DNA of 64,000 bases, taken from assembly GCF_002269385.1 (NCBI RefSeq), contig NZ_CP022957.1, positions 1,979,001 through 2,043,000 on the forward strand, in the 5' to 3' direction. Position numbers and translations under genes: made by a program. Shown here in pieces: positions 1 through 9,653 of this stretch (the stretch's first letter is position 1; every line of letters starts with the position of its first letter). The notes beneath the pieces were generated by a model. The model searched no databases. It was not told where the DNA came from and was given only the letters and a program-made list of their open reading frames with translations. The stretch comes from Maribacter cobaltidurans (GTDB lineage Bacteria; Bacteroidota; Bacteroidia; Flavobacteriales; Flavobacteriaceae).

Positions 1-705
1 CATTTCCTTTTTATAACGGATTTTTCCGGGCACACCATATTGGTCATCGGGGAAGATGAACTCCTCCCAAAAATAATATACTCCTGCATCGGAAACTTGC
101 GAAAGTCGGGCAACTTGGTGCAGAGCGCCTTCTTGTTGAAAAAGGTAAATGCCGCCTCCCTCGACCCCGCAGGCTTCGGCCAGATAATCCACAAAAAGGA
201 TTCCCTCAATATTCGGTAGCCCCTTGCTTCCCAAAGCACTTAAATAGAACTGGCCATTGGCCAACCGGGTCGATTTTTCGGTAAAACTGCCATCGTCCTT
301 CAGGGAACGTATCAAGAGATAATCCTCATCACCCGTTCTGCTGTAGCCAAAGAGATGCACTATAGTATTGATTGTCTTTTTTTCCAGGGCAATGAGTCCG
401 CCTAGCACATAACCTTCCATGTTATTATAGGCTACTTTGTAAAAGTGGTGTTCCACCCCTTTATAGGGCCAAGAATTTTCATGTTTTTCCCGGACTACCA
501 ATCGCGTACCGATAGGCAACCGTTTCAAAACCTTGGACTTTAGTGTGGGGGCTTCCCTGAGCTGTACCTGGTCGCCAAAAAGGTACACGTTTTGCCCGGG
601 TTCAAAACCACATTCATCATAAATGCAAAGTGGTTTTTCTTGGGCGTTGGTAAACAAACAGATGGTTAGTATGGTAAGGATGGACAATATCTGTTTTGCT
701 TTCAT
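1..705 (-). CDS. Secreted protein with SH3-like domain, 3' end outside the window
   Basis: Reading leftward from the ATG at 703-705, the frame is open to the window edge (235 codons, no stop), so the C-terminus is missing. The first 21 residues form a signal peptide (MKAKQILSILTILTICLFTNA, cleaved before QEKP). Residues about 35-100 read like a bacterial SH3 domain: a 'VYLFGDQVQLREAPTLKSKV' stretch, then 'LPIGTRLVV' and 'YKVAYNNMEGYVLGGLIAL', the usual order of an SH3b fold. The rest resembles no family I can name. Such domains usually bind peptidoglycan or other envelope ligands, so a periplasmic or surface role is an inference. It is followed by 222 nt without a gene and then the sulfatase gene on the same strand; no promoter match was found. 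Confidence 0.75.
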   Translation of the reverse strand, partial: MKAKQILSILTILTICLFTNAQEKPLCIYDECGFEPGQNVYLFGDQVQLREAPTLKSKVLKRLPIGTRLVVREKHENSWPYKGVEHHFYKVAYNNMEGYVLGGLIALEKKTINTIVHLFGYSRTGDEDYLLIRSLKDDGSFTEKSTRLANGQFYLSALGSKGLPNIEGILFVDYLAEACGVEGGGIYLFQQEGALHQVARLSQVSDAGVYYFWEEFIFPDDQYGVPGKIRYKKEM

Positions 706-927
706 CTTAAAAAGAATTATGAATTATAAAAAGAACGTTGACCTAGCTAATGGCCTTTATGAACCCGGTTCTTAATAGTTACGTCCTCTTAGTCCAATGA
801 AGCTATCGCCATCGGTAAAAAGGGTTGTTTATTGGTTGAAATACGCTATTTATAAAATCCTTAACAAGAATTGGGCAGTATATTTTATCTATATCCAAGT
901 ATTGGCCGGGTCTTTTCCGCAGCGATA

Positions 928-2490
928 TTATCGGGTACCCAACAAGCCCTTCTCAATCAAGGGAATTCGAAAGCGTTCGGTTTCCGCATCCATATGCTCA
1001 GCCGCAAAAATAGCAGCGGCCTTTTCCAAAATTTCCGGATGTTGAGAAGCAACATTTTGGGTTTCTGCGGAGTCGGTTGCTAGGTTATAAAGTTCCAAGG
1101 TAGGTTCTTCGTCATCCTTTAAATGTTGACGGACCACTTTCCAATCACCCATACGTATGGCGACCTGTCCACCGTATTCCGGAAATTCCCAAAACAGAAA
1201 TTCGTGTTCCTTTTGATTTTCTTGCTGCAATAGGGTAGGCAAAAAGCTGATACCATCTGAGTCCACGGGCTTTTCAAAGCCGATTAAATCTGACAAGGTG
1301 GCCATCACATCATACTGAGCAGATATATGGTCGGTTTTTGAGCCGGGCGCAATATGGCCGGGCCAACTGGCAATCATCGGCACACGAATTCCGCCTTCAT
1401 ATACAAACCCCTTGCCTTTACCACGTTCCTCCCCAAAAGGTCCGGAGCTATTGAAAAATTCACCATCGGTACCTCCGGTAAAGGTCACCCCGTTATCGGA
1501 GCTAAATAGTATTAAGGTGTTTTCATAGAGTCCTTCCTTTTTAAGGTGGGCAATTAATTTGCCCACGTTCTCATCCAAATAGGAAATCATGGCAGCATAG
1601 CCTGCGTGCGGATTTTGGTGTGGAAAGTAGCCCTTGTCTCCCAAATAGGGTTCTTCCGGTCCAAACTTTTCTGTATAATAGTCTACCCAACGCTGAGGGG
1701 CCTGGATTGCATTGTGGGGTATGGGCGTGGCCCAATAGAAAAAGAACGGGTCCTTTTGCTGCTCGGAAATAAAATTGATCATTTGTGCGAACATCAAATC
1801 CGGGGCGTAGTCCTTTAGGGTATAATCTGCATAGCTTGCGGGGTCATTGGGGTTTGTTCCCTCCGGAAATCTGGTGGATGGTGCAATGGTATCGTTCTGT
1901 AAATGTACCCTGTTTTCATTGTGGTAGAGATGGAGAGGATAATAAGTGTGGGCCTGACGCTGACAGTTGTAACCATAGAAAAAATCGAACCCCATCTTGG
2001 TAGGAATGGATTCCGTATGTGGAGCGCCCAGCCCCCACTTCCCTATCATTCCTGTGGAATATCCCTGCTCCTTGAGTTTTTGGGGAAGTAAAACGGTATT
2101 GGAGGGAATTGGCCGTTGCCCTTCCAAGGTAGAATCATGGGCCATCGCTCTGTAGTTCCAAACATCGCCACGGTCGCTCCATTCATCGTTACCTCGAATA
2201 TAGGCATGCCCAGCATGCTTTCCGGTCAATAACATGTACCGGGCCGGGGCACATACGGGGGCACTGGTATAGTGCTGTGTAAAAAGCATTCCGTTATGGG
2301 CCAAGGCATCGATATTCGGGGTTTCTATTTTTTCCTGTCCATAGACGCCTAGCTCGCCATAGCCCAAATCATCGGCTAGGATATAGATGATATTGGGCCT
2401 TGTTTTAGTAGTGGTTTCTTCCGGTTTTTGATGGTTGCAACCTTGCACCAAGAAGACAAGAAATAAAACCAAATAAATGGAGGGTTTCAT
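928..2490 (-). CDS. Arylsulfatase-type lipoprotein (S1 sulfatase family)
   Basis: A formylglycine-dependent sulfatase that hydrolyses sulfate esters. The N-terminus (MKPSIYLVLFLVFLVQGC) is a lipoprotein signal with Cys18 as the lipidation site, so the enzyme is probably anchored in the envelope facing the periplasm or surface. The metal-binding Asp pair lies at 40-41 in 'YILADDLGYG'. The signature C-x-P-x-R is present as CAPAR at residues 80-84, so the Cys must be converted to formylglycine by a maturase that is not encoded in this window. Further family landmarks are 'GKWGLG', 'FSSDNG' and 'EFPEYGG'. At 520 residues it is a normal length. In marine Flavobacteriaceae these enzymes commonly desulfate algal polysaccharides; the substrate cannot be told here because no polysaccharide-utilisation genes are adjacent. 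Confidence 0.92.
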   Translation of the reverse strand: MKPSIYLVLFLVFLVQGCNHQKPEETTTKTRPNIIYILADDLGYGELGVYGQEKIETPNIDALAHNGMLFTQHYTSAPVCAPARYMLLTGKHAGHAYIRGNDEWSDRGDVWNYRAMAHDSTLEGQRPIPSNTVLLPQKLKEQGYSTGMIGKWGLGAPHTESIPTKMGFDFFYGYNCQRQAHTYYPLHLYHNENRVHLQNDTIAPSTRFPEGTNPNDPASYADYTLKDYAPDLMFAQMINFISEQQKDPFFFYWATPIPHNAIQAPQRWVDYYTEKFGPEEPYLGDKGYFPHQNPHAGYAAMISYLDENVGKLIAHLKKEGLYENTLILFSSDNGVTFTGGTDGEFFNSSGPFGEERGKGKGFVYEGGIRVPMIASWPGHIAPGSKTDHISAQYDVMATLSDLIGFEKPVDSDGISFLPTLLQQENQKEHEFLFWEFPEYGGQVAIRMGDWKVVRQHLKDDEEPTLELYNLATDSAETQNVASQHPEILEKAAAIFAAEHMDAETERFRIPLIEKGLLGTR

Positions 2491-2782
2491 AAAAAAGTTT
2501 TTAGGTATTACAAGCTACTAAAAATTAAAATGGGTTGTAAAAATTTGGATGATACTTAGTTTCAAAACCTTATTTAAGGACCTTCTTTTTGTTGTTTATG
2601 TTCTCATACGCTTTATTCGAAAATTGAAAAACTCTTTTAAACAGAGAATTAGAAACCAAAACGATTCACTTACAATATTGTCAATAACCATTTTACATCG
2701 GGTTTCTGTAATTACACAACATAGATTGGCGTATGCCAACGTTCGTGGATACTTTTAAAGCTTAAATTCTAATGCATTTGGG

Positions 2783-4981
2783 GTGACTTTTAAGAACCAG
2801 CTAATTTTATTGGTGATTTTTAGTTTTTTAATATGTTCCTCGTCCTATTCACAAGATACGGATGGAGATGGTATTGGAGACGAGGTTGATTTGGATAATG
2901 ACAATGATGGAATTTTAGATTGGGAAGAATGTCCATTTATACCTTTAGTAACACAAGCTTTTACTTCAACAAACGGCACTACGGTAACGAACACAGCGAC
3001 AAATGGCAGAGGGAAATTGTATATTGATTTTATTTCTATTGACAATTCCTTTAACCTTACAATTAATGGTGCCGATATAGCTACAGAATTTCAATTTCAA
3101 CCTGGTGCACCTGGAAATTTTGCACGTTTTGATACGGGCTTTACCTATGGACAAGGTGGTGTGCCGCAATTGTGGTCAATGACCGGTTCAATTGAAACCC
3201 CCGTATTACGGGTAACCATAGATTCTGATGGTCATCTTGAATTGTACGGCGTACAATCTTCCGGCGGGCCTTTAGTAAATCTGACCTTGGATACGCCACC
3301 ATCAACCGTTCCCTGGAATCCTTCCGGAGCCAATACGATAAGTATTGGACAGTTCATAACCGGACCTACCAATATGAACGGCATATTAAGGTTTAGTGAA
3401 GAATGTGATACGGATGGTGATGGTATTTTAAACCGATTTGACTTAGATAGTGATAATGATGGCATTTATGATGCTGTTGAAGCAAACCATACGCAAACAC
3501 ATACAAATGGGGTTGTTAATGGAGCTGTTGGAACCGATGGTGTACCTAATACGGTACAGGCTAACCCTAATGATGGTACTGTAAACTATACGGTAGGGGA
3601 TTCTGATAATGATGGAAATATAGATTCGGTAGAATTGGATGCTGATGCCGATGGTTGTAACGATTCTGATGAGGCTTATAATGATATAAATGCCGATAGT
3701 GATGATAATGGCATGTACGGTTCAGGAACCCCAAGCGTAAATACTGACGGAACCGTAGTGGCCGCAACATATCCAACGCCAGCTGACGGAGATTCAAATA
3801 CCATTTATGATTACAAGGAAGCTAATGTGGCACCTGCAATTACAGTTCAGCCCACGGATACAAATACTTGCTTAAATGGAGATACCTCTTTTTCGGTCAC
3901 GGCATCAGATACGGATACCTACCAATGGCAACTTTTCAATGGTTCTACCTGGGATGACCTTACCGATACGGGAATTCATAGTGGTACATCCACGGCAACG
4001 CTTACCATCACCAATGCCCAATTAACGGACAATGGAAATCAATATCGCGTACAGGTATTGCATACCGCTTACGTTTGTGGGGGAAAGACCTCGAACACCG
4101 TCACTTTAACCGTTGATCAACCGGTTGCAAATGCAGGTGTCAACCAACAAATCTGTGACGGGGAGGCCGCTACGCTTACGGCTACAGCCACAGGAGGAGC
4201 TCCGGGCTATACTTATCTATGGAGTACCGGTGAAACCACTCCCAGTATTACCGTAACACCTCCAGGAAACCCAAATATGGATGTTAATGTAGATTACACG
4301 GTAACGGTTACAGATCAAAACGGATGTCAAGATACTGACACTGTTAGGGTAAAGGTAGAGTCCAATCCAACGGCAACCGTTAGTACTACCGATACGACCT
4401 GTGACCTGGACAATGGCGAAATTACGTTTACCTTCCCTGACCACCCGAACCGAACAGGAATTTCGTTTAGTATAGATGATCAAGGTAGATACGGTACTGG
4501 TGCCTTTTTAAATGACAATAGTGGTTCAACAACCTATTCAGGACTAGCCGCGGGCACCTATATTCTCTGGGTAAGATGGGGTAACGGCGAATGCCCGACC
4601 TATCTAGGTACTTATACCATTGGGGGCGACCCTCTCGTTACCATAAACAGCCAACCATTGGACCAGACGGTGCTGGAAGGAGCGAATGCTGTTTTTGAAG
4701 TAGATGCTAGCAATGCGGATACCTTTCAATGGCAGGTAAGTACCGATGGGGGTTCTACATATGGAGATATTTTTGACGGAACTGATTACTCTGGAACCCA
4801 GACGGCTACTCTTACTGTCAACAATACCGAACACCCTCAAAACGGCTATTTGTATCGGGCGATTTTGTCCAACTCAACCACAAGCTGTGCTCCCGTTACT
4901 TCCAATGCGGCCTTACTAACCATAAATGTTAGAACTGTAATCACCAATCGTAGAATCACCTATAGGGTCCAAAAGAATTAA
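2783..4981 (+). CDS. Secreted TSP3-repeat and Ig-like surface protein
   Basis: Starts at GTG 2783; the nearby ATG at 2772 runs into a stop after four codons. Residues 1-24 are a signal peptide ending at 'SSSYSQ'. Three blocks of calcium-binding thrombospondin type 3 repeats follow: about 25-48 (DTDGDGIGDEVDLDNDNDG), about 208-232 (DTDGDGILNRFDLDSDNDG) and about 270-300 (DSDNDG..DADADG). Between the first two is a beta-rich segment. Two Ig-like modules ('YQWQLFNGSTWDDL' and 'FQWQVSTDGG') flank a PKD/SprB-like module ('YLWSTGETTPSITV'). I see no standard type A or B T9SS C-terminal domain; the protein ends in a short basic tail (VITNRRITYRVQKN). An extracellular, probably adhesive role is inferred. 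The gene stands alone with about 290 nt of AT-rich, apparently non-coding DNA upstream. Confidence 0.8.
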   Translation: MTFKNQLILLVIFSFLICSSSYSQDTDGDGIGDEVDLDNDNDGILDWEECPFIPLVTQAFTSTNGTTVTNTATNGRGKLYIDFISIDNSFNLTINGADIATEFQFQPGAPGNFARFDTGFTYGQGGVPQLWSMTGSIETPVLRVTIDSDGHLELYGVQSSGGPLVNLTLDTPPSTVPWNPSGANTISIGQFITGPTNMNGILRFSEECDTDGDGILNRFDLDSDNDGIYDAVEANHTQTHTNGVVNGAVGTDGVPNTVQANPNDGTVNYTVGDSDNDGNIDSVELDADADGCNDSDEAYNDINADSDDNGMYGSGTPSVNTDGTVVAATYPTPADGDSNTIYDYKEANVAPAITVQPTDTNTCLNGDTSFSVTASDTDTYQWQLFNGSTWDDLTDTGIHSGTSTATLTITNAQLTDNGNQYRVQVLHTAYVCGGKTSNTVTLTVDQPVANAGVNQQICDGEAATLTATATGGAPGYTYLWSTGETTPSITVTPPGNPNMDVNVDYTVTVTDQNGCQDTDTVRVKVESNPTATVSTTDTTCDLDNGEITFTFPDHPNRTGISFSIDDQGRYGTGAFLNDNSGSTTYSGLAAGTYILWVRWGNGECPTYLGTYTIGGDPLVTINSQPLDQTVLEGANAVFEVDASNADTFQWQVSTDGGSTYGDIFDGTDYSGTQTATLTVNNTEHPQNGYLYRAILSNSTTSCAPVTSNAALLTINVRTVITNRRITYRVQKN

Positions 4982-5224
4982 AAGGTATCAGGGACTAAAA
5001 AGGTTTGCCAATTAATTATGGCGGCTTTGGTGAGCGACGCATAAAGACTTCATAAAAAAGAGAGGGGTTTCAAGAATTTTCTTCTAGATGTTTATAAGGA
5101 ACTATTTTTTTAAACATCAAGTATTAAGTATCGGGTCAAGATTCAATTTTAAAAAGCATTATATTTTAAGGCATTGGAAGTATTATGGTATGATACCATA
5201 CTGCGAAAATCGGAGAAAAACTAT

Positions 5225-5935
5225 ATGTCAAATCGAGATAAAAAAACATCCAAACCCCAAAAGAGTAAACTGCCCTTGGTCATCTCCCTATTTCTAGTAG
5301 GGGCAATTCTTGTTTCTTATTTCATTTTTCCAGAGGTACAATCCTTTATGAATGAAGCTTGGAACGTACTAACAAGCGACGATGAGAAACGCATAGAATC
5401 GTGGGTCAGTGGATTTGGATGGATGGGCCCCGTAGTCCTTGTGTTGGCCATGATCGCACAAATGTTCTTGCTCATCATTCCTTCGGTGTTATTAATGGTT
5501 GTTGCCATTTTGGCCTATGGTCCCATTTGGGGAAGTGTAATTGTTTTTGCCTCGGTGTTCGCCGCATCCTCCGTGGGATATGTGATAGGGGATTATTTTG
5601 GCGATTCTATTGTGAAGAAAATTATAGGGGAAAAGTCTGAAAAGAGAGTAGAGGACTTTTTGGACGATTATGGGTTTTGGGCGGTGATCGTAACCCGACT
5701 CAATCCTTTCTTGTCCAATGACGCCATAAGTTTCGTTGGGGGACTGCTCCAAATGGGGTATTGGAAGTTTATTGGGGCTACTTTGGTGGGCATTGCACCT
5801 TTGACCCTGTTCATTGCCTATTTTGGGGGTTCCACGGAGGGATTAAAAACAGGCTTGCTTTGGGGCTCTTTGGTGAGTTTGGTTGCTTTTGGGGCATATG
5901 TTTGGTGGGACAAAAAATTAAGAAATAAAAAATAG
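5225..5935 (+). CDS. TVP38/TMEM64 (DedA-like) family membrane protein
   Basis: Integral inner-membrane protein of 236 residues with about six hydrophobic segments. The SNARE-associated/VTT domain is recognisable in 'FASVFAASSVGYVIGDYFGD', then 'RVEDFLDDYGFWAVIVTRLN' and 'FVGGLLQMGYWKFIGATLVG'. Family members are linked to lipid scrambling or transport and to membrane homeostasis; the exact activity here is unknown. The frame is open from 5174, but I chose ATG 5225 because the preceding 17 codons are low-complexity and the protein then begins with a normal charged N-terminus (MSNRDKKTSKPQ) before the first membrane segment. It is monocistronic. Confidence 0.85.
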   Translation: MSNRDKKTSKPQKSKLPLVISLFLVGAILVSYFIFPEVQSFMNEAWNVLTSDDEKRIESWVSGFGWMGPVVLVLAMIAQMFLLIIPSVLLMVVAILAYGPIWGSVIVFASVFAASSVGYVIGDYFGDSIVKKIIGEKSEKRVEDFLDDYGFWAVIVTRLNPFLSNDAISFVGGLLQMGYWKFIGATLVGIAPLTLFIAYFGGSTEGLKTGLLWGSLVSLVAFGAYVWWDKKLRNKK

Positions 5936-6149
5936 TGCTATTTTAAAACTAAGAATTTCAGGAATAGGATGTTATTCTTTATCCCTTTTGGAACCAACCT
6001 AAATTCATCTCAGGTATTTGATAAAAAAAGTGCCCCAGAATTATCAACCTAGAAAAAGAAGCGGTACCAAGGCCAATACTTTTTGTTCCAATTTTATTTA
6101 CTCCTTAGGAATGCTTAAATTCCTGACTCAAAATCAAACTAATTCAAAA

Positions 6150-8765
6150 ATGACTTCAAAAATTAACGGATACGTGGTCAAGTTACTGACCGTAGTATTA
6201 ACGATGTCATGCGTTTTTCAGACCATGGCACAGCAAGTTCCCTCTCCCAAGGATGTCTACGGTTTCCGGGTTGGGGATGATTACAAACTAGCCGATTATG
6301 CACAAATTGAGGATTATCTGGGTAAGTTGGCCGCTGCTTCCAACCGTGTCCAGATCAAGGAGATAGGAACGACCGTTCTTGGACGCAAGATGTATGTCCT
6401 CTTTATTTCAAGCGAAGAAAACTTGGCGAATCTGGATAAGTGGAAAGATATAAGTACCAAATTGGCCCGTGTTCAGGTTTCGGACGAGGAGGCCTTACAA
6501 CTTTCGGAAGAAGGAAAAGCAATTGTATGGGTGGATGGAGGCATGCACTCTACGGAGTTGGCCCACGGACAAATGACTTCCGAGCTTGCCTATACCTTGG
6601 CTACTTCGGAAACCACCGAAATGAAAAGAATTCGCGATAATGTCATTACTATTTTGATGCCTGTAATGAATCCGGACGGATTGGACATTGTTGTGGATTG
6701 GTATAAAAAGAATATGGGTACTGCGTATGAGACCTCTCGTCCGCCTATTTTATATCATTATTACATGGGGCACGACAATAATCGGGATTGGTTCATGAAC
6801 ACCATGCCCGAAACCTATAACGTGACCAAAATACTTTATAATGAATGGTATCCACAGATTGTGTACAACCACCATCAATCTTCCCCGGCATGGACCAAGA
6901 TTTCGATTCCGCCCTATGCGGACCCGGTTAACCCAAAGATTCATCCAGCAGTAACCGCTGGGGTAAGTGAGGTAGGTTCGGCCATGTCCAAAAGATTCTC
7001 ATTGGAGAACATGCCAGGCGCCATAGCCGATAATTTCTATACCATGTTCTGGAACGGTGGGGGGCGAACCGTCCCCTATTACCATAATATGATAGGTATC
7101 CTTACGGAAACAGGACATACAACACCAACCCCTAGGTTTTATGACCCAGAAAAATTACCAAAAACCGTTGCAGGGGGAACTCCAACGGATGGTACGGATA
7201 TTATGTACGCAGATCCTTGGAAAGGTGGGGAGTCGCACTTTAGGGATGCTGTGGATTATATGCTGACGGCTACTTGGGCGACCTTGGATCTTGCCGCTGA
7301 CCGTAAGAGCAACTATTTGTACAATATTTACAAAATGGGAGCTTCGGCCATTGAAAAGGCCAAAACCGAAGGACCCTTTGCCTATGTGATAGGAAAGGAT
7401 CAATGGGACACTTTTGAGGCGGTCAACCTTGTCAACGTGTTACTTAAAGGCGGTATTGAAATTGAAAAAGCAACGAAAAGCTTTACTATCGGCGACAAGA
7501 AATATGAAAAGGGGTCATATATCATTTATGGAGGGCAAGCTTTTAGACCCTATTTGATGGACCTTTTGGAAAAACAAAACTACCCAACACGTTTTCAATA
7601 TCCAGGAGGACCACCGGATACTCCGTACGATTTAGCGGGTTGGACCTTGCCCATGCAGATGGGAGTTGCCGTAGACAAAATAAAAGAGTCGTTTGATGTT
7701 TCCACTGAGAAGGTGGCAATAGCTGCAGAATATTACGATGGAGATGTAATGGGTAAAGCATCCTTCGGATATGCTTTAAGTGCTAATAGCAACGCATCCG
7801 TACTTGCCACTAACAAGGTTTTGAAGGCTGGAGGCACCGCGTACAAAACCAAGGAGTCGCTAAAAGTTGGAAAAACCACGTTACCTGCAGGGTCCTATAT
7901 TGTTTCCGGAGGTACGGTCTCTGTGGAGGATTTGGCGGATAAGTATGGATTGGAATTCTTTGGACTTTCTGATAAACCAGAAATTGAATTGACCAAAGTA
8001 CACCTGCCAAAAGTAGGCCTTTATAAATCTTGGGTTTCCAATATGGATGAAGGTTGGACACGTTTTGTAATGGACGAATATGAATTTGCCATGGACACGT
8101 TACACGATAGAGATATCCAAACCAAGGATTTATCGGAGTACGATGCCTTGATCATTCCAGCACAACGGCCTAGTTCTATTTTACACGGACATTCCAATTT
8201 GGATATGCCAGAAAAATTTACTGGCGGTATTGGATTGGAAGGTACCGTGGCCCTTAGTAAATACGTGAAAAATGGAGGAACTTTATTGACCTTTGATGAC
8301 GCAAGTAATTACATAATCGAACAATTTGGATTACCCCTTAGGGATGCAACTCAGGGTGCCGATAGTAAGGATTTCTTCATTCCCGGTTCCTTAATTAAAA
8401 CGGGTATAGATACCACCAATCCATTAGCGTTTGGAATGCAGGATACGGTAGCGGTATCCTTTAATAGGAGTCGCGCATTTACAATCGACAAGCAGAGTAA
8501 AAAAGGAGAAGGCGGTGTTGAGGATATAAAGGATGCCCCAACTCCAGAAGTGGAGGTTATTGCCACCTACGCCCCTAAAAATTTATTGATGAGCGGATGG
8601 GCCATGGGCGAGGATAAATACATTGCTAAAAAACCGGCTATGGTCAAAGCAGGTTATGGGAAAGGATCCGTAATCCTCTTTGCTTTTAGACCTCAGTTTA
8701 GGGCGCAACCCCGGGGTACCTACAAGCTCATATTCAATGCTCTATATGAAGGTGCTTCTGAATAA
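6150..8765 (+). CDS. Secreted M14-family zinc carboxypeptidase
   Basis: Large exported metallopeptidase, 871 residues from ATG 6150. That start gives a clean signal peptide (residues 1-28, ending 'FQTMAQ'); the frame is open further upstream from a TTG at 6018, but that extension would bury the signal. The M14 zinc site is visible: HSTE (His133, Glu136) in 'WVDGGMHSTE', and a third ligand His at about 242-243 in 'YNHHQSS'. 'HDNNRDW' carries the substrate-binding Asn/Arg region, and 'TETGH' may hold the catalytic Glu. The peptidase domain covers about residues 30-400; the rest is a long C-terminal region with a GATase-like or beta-rich look ('YDALIIPAQRP', 'NGGTLLTFDDASNY'). It is probably periplasmic or extracellular and used for peptide scavenging. 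It ends at a strong hairpin terminator. Confidence 0.88.
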   Translation: MTSKINGYVVKLLTVVLTMSCVFQTMAQQVPSPKDVYGFRVGDDYKLADYAQIEDYLGKLAAASNRVQIKEIGTTVLGRKMYVLFISSEENLANLDKWKDISTKLARVQVSDEEALQLSEEGKAIVWVDGGMHSTELAHGQMTSELAYTLATSETTEMKRIRDNVITILMPVMNPDGLDIVVDWYKKNMGTAYETSRPPILYHYYMGHDNNRDWFMNTMPETYNVTKILYNEWYPQIVYNHHQSSPAWTKISIPPYADPVNPKIHPAVTAGVSEVGSAMSKRFSLENMPGAIADNFYTMFWNGGGRTVPYYHNMIGILTETGHTTPTPRFYDPEKLPKTVAGGTPTDGTDIMYADPWKGGESHFRDAVDYMLTATWATLDLAADRKSNYLYNIYKMGASAIEKAKTEGPFAYVIGKDQWDTFEAVNLVNVLLKGGIEIEKATKSFTIGDKKYEKGSYIIYGGQAFRPYLMDLLEKQNYPTRFQYPGGPPDTPYDLAGWTLPMQMGVAVDKIKESFDVSTEKVAIAAEYYDGDVMGKASFGYALSANSNASVLATNKVLKAGGTAYKTKESLKVGKTTLPAGSYIVSGGTVSVEDLADKYGLEFFGLSDKPEIELTKVHLPKVGLYKSWVSNMDEGWTRFVMDEYEFAMDTLHDRDIQTKDLSEYDALIIPAQRPSSILHGHSNLDMPEKFTGGIGLEGTVALSKYVKNGGTLLTFDDASNYIIEQFGLPLRDATQGADSKDFFIPGSLIKTGIDTTNPLAFGMQDTVAVSFNRSRAFTIDKQSKKGEGGVEDIKDAPTPEVEVIATYAPKNLLMSGWAMGEDKYIAKKPAMVKAGYGKGSVILFAFRPQFRAQPRGTYKLIFNALYEGASE

Positions 8766-8793
8766 CGGAATAAAAGATTAAGAAGAATAAATG

Positions 8794-8825
8794 GACCCAC
8801 CTGTTGTAAGGTGGGTCTTTTTTTT
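8794..8825 (+). terminator. Intrinsic terminator after the M14 peptidase gene
   Basis: GACCCACCT (8794-8802) pairs with AGGTGGGTC (8809-8817) over a 6-nt loop and is followed by an unbroken T-run. It lies between the M14 gene and the convergent tauE stop codon at 8827 and may serve both strands. Confidence 0.85.
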
Positions 8826-8826
8826 A

Positions 8827-9564
8827 TTATCCCATCATGATCAACAATGCACCTAAGGCCGTAAGAACCAAAATCATCTTCCTAAAAAACTCCTCATTAA
8901 TTAATTTAATGATACGAATGCCGACGAAGAAGCCCAAGAAAATGCCGGGCAACAATTTTAAGTTGAGCACTAAGGATTCCCAAGTAATGGTCTCCCAAAC
9001 AAAGAAGTGAAAAGGAAGCTTTAAAACATTTATTATTAGAAATAACCAAGCTGCAGTTCCAATAAAATGATTCTTGGGTAATCGCATGGCTAAAAAGTAA
9101 ATATTGGAAAAGGCCCCCGCTAAATTTCCCACCATGGTTGTAATCCCTGCAAGTGTACCTATGGAGCTGGAAAATGCCCAATGTGTGGGTACGGTCTTTT
9201 CCTTTTTTCGGTCCCACCAATACATCATAAGAACGGTGATGATGATGATAATGGCCATTCCTATCCTAAAAAGTGACTCTGGAAGATCTTTTCCTATGAA
9301 AACCCCAATGACCAGTCCAAGGACCATCCAAGGCAATACCTTAAAAACATAATTCCACTGCGTATGTCGGTTGTAGTAGATAACGGCAAAAATATCTGCC
9401 AAAATGAGGAGTGGAACTACCATGCCCGTGGATTCCTTGGCCCCAAAGGCCAAAGCCATGAATGTCACGTTGATAACCGCAATCCCCTTTATTCCTGCCT
9501 TGGACATTCCGATCACAAATGCGGCCAACGTGGCCAAAATCCAAGACGTTAAAGAAATTTCCAT
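8827..9564 (-). CDS. TauE/SafE-family sulfite/organosulfonate exporter-like permease
   Basis: Polytopic membrane protein of 245 residues with seven or eight hydrophobic helices and the family pattern of two similar halves. Typical motifs are 'LAAFVIGMSKAGIKG' near the N-terminus and 'GTLAGITTMVGNLAGAFSNIYFLAMRLPKNHFIGTAAW' split across the centre, the second half-repeat. Family members move sulfite, sulfoacetate or other anions across the inner membrane; this substrate is unknown. A consensus Bacteroidota promoter ends only about 5 nt upstream of the ATG (see 9569-9599), so the mRNA may be leaderless. It is divergent from the sodium symporter gene at 9654. Confidence 0.88.
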   Translation of the reverse strand: MEISLTSWILATLAAFVIGMSKAGIKGIAVINVTFMALAFGAKESTGMVVPLLILADIFAVIYYNRHTQWNYVFKVLPWMVLGLVIGVFIGKDLPESLFRIGMAIIIIITVLMMYWWDRKKEKTVPTHWAFSSSIGTLAGITTMVGNLAGAFSNIYFLAMRLPKNHFIGTAAWLFLIINVLKLPFHFFVWETITWESLVLNLKLLPGIFLGFFVGIRIIKLINEEFFRKMILVLTALGALLIMMG

Positions 9565-9568
9565 GGCT

Positions 9569-9599
9569 CAAAGGTAAGAAGCCCAAGGTTTTGGACAAA
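9569..9599 (-). promoter_or_regulatory. Bacteroidota-type promoter for the tauE gene
   Basis: On the minus strand, TTTG (9599-9596), 19 nt, then TACCTTTG (9576-9569) match the TTTG / TAnnTTTG consensus at both boxes. The -7 box ends 5 nt before the ATG at 9564, so transcription would start at or next to the start codon. Confidence 0.6.
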
Positions 9600-9653
9600 T
9601 GACAAAAGTATTTTAAAATATTATATCTTTAGAAGCTAACTAACAACCAAATT

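Noticed and set aside
2549..2758. Open frame of 69 codons between the sulfatase and the TSP3 gene.
   Set aside because: Composition looks random for AT-rich spacer, with no domain, signal or promoter.
2783..4981. Type A or B T9SS cargo domain at the C-terminus.
   Set aside because: The last 80 residues are an Ig-like module and a short basic tail without the known T9SS domain patterns.
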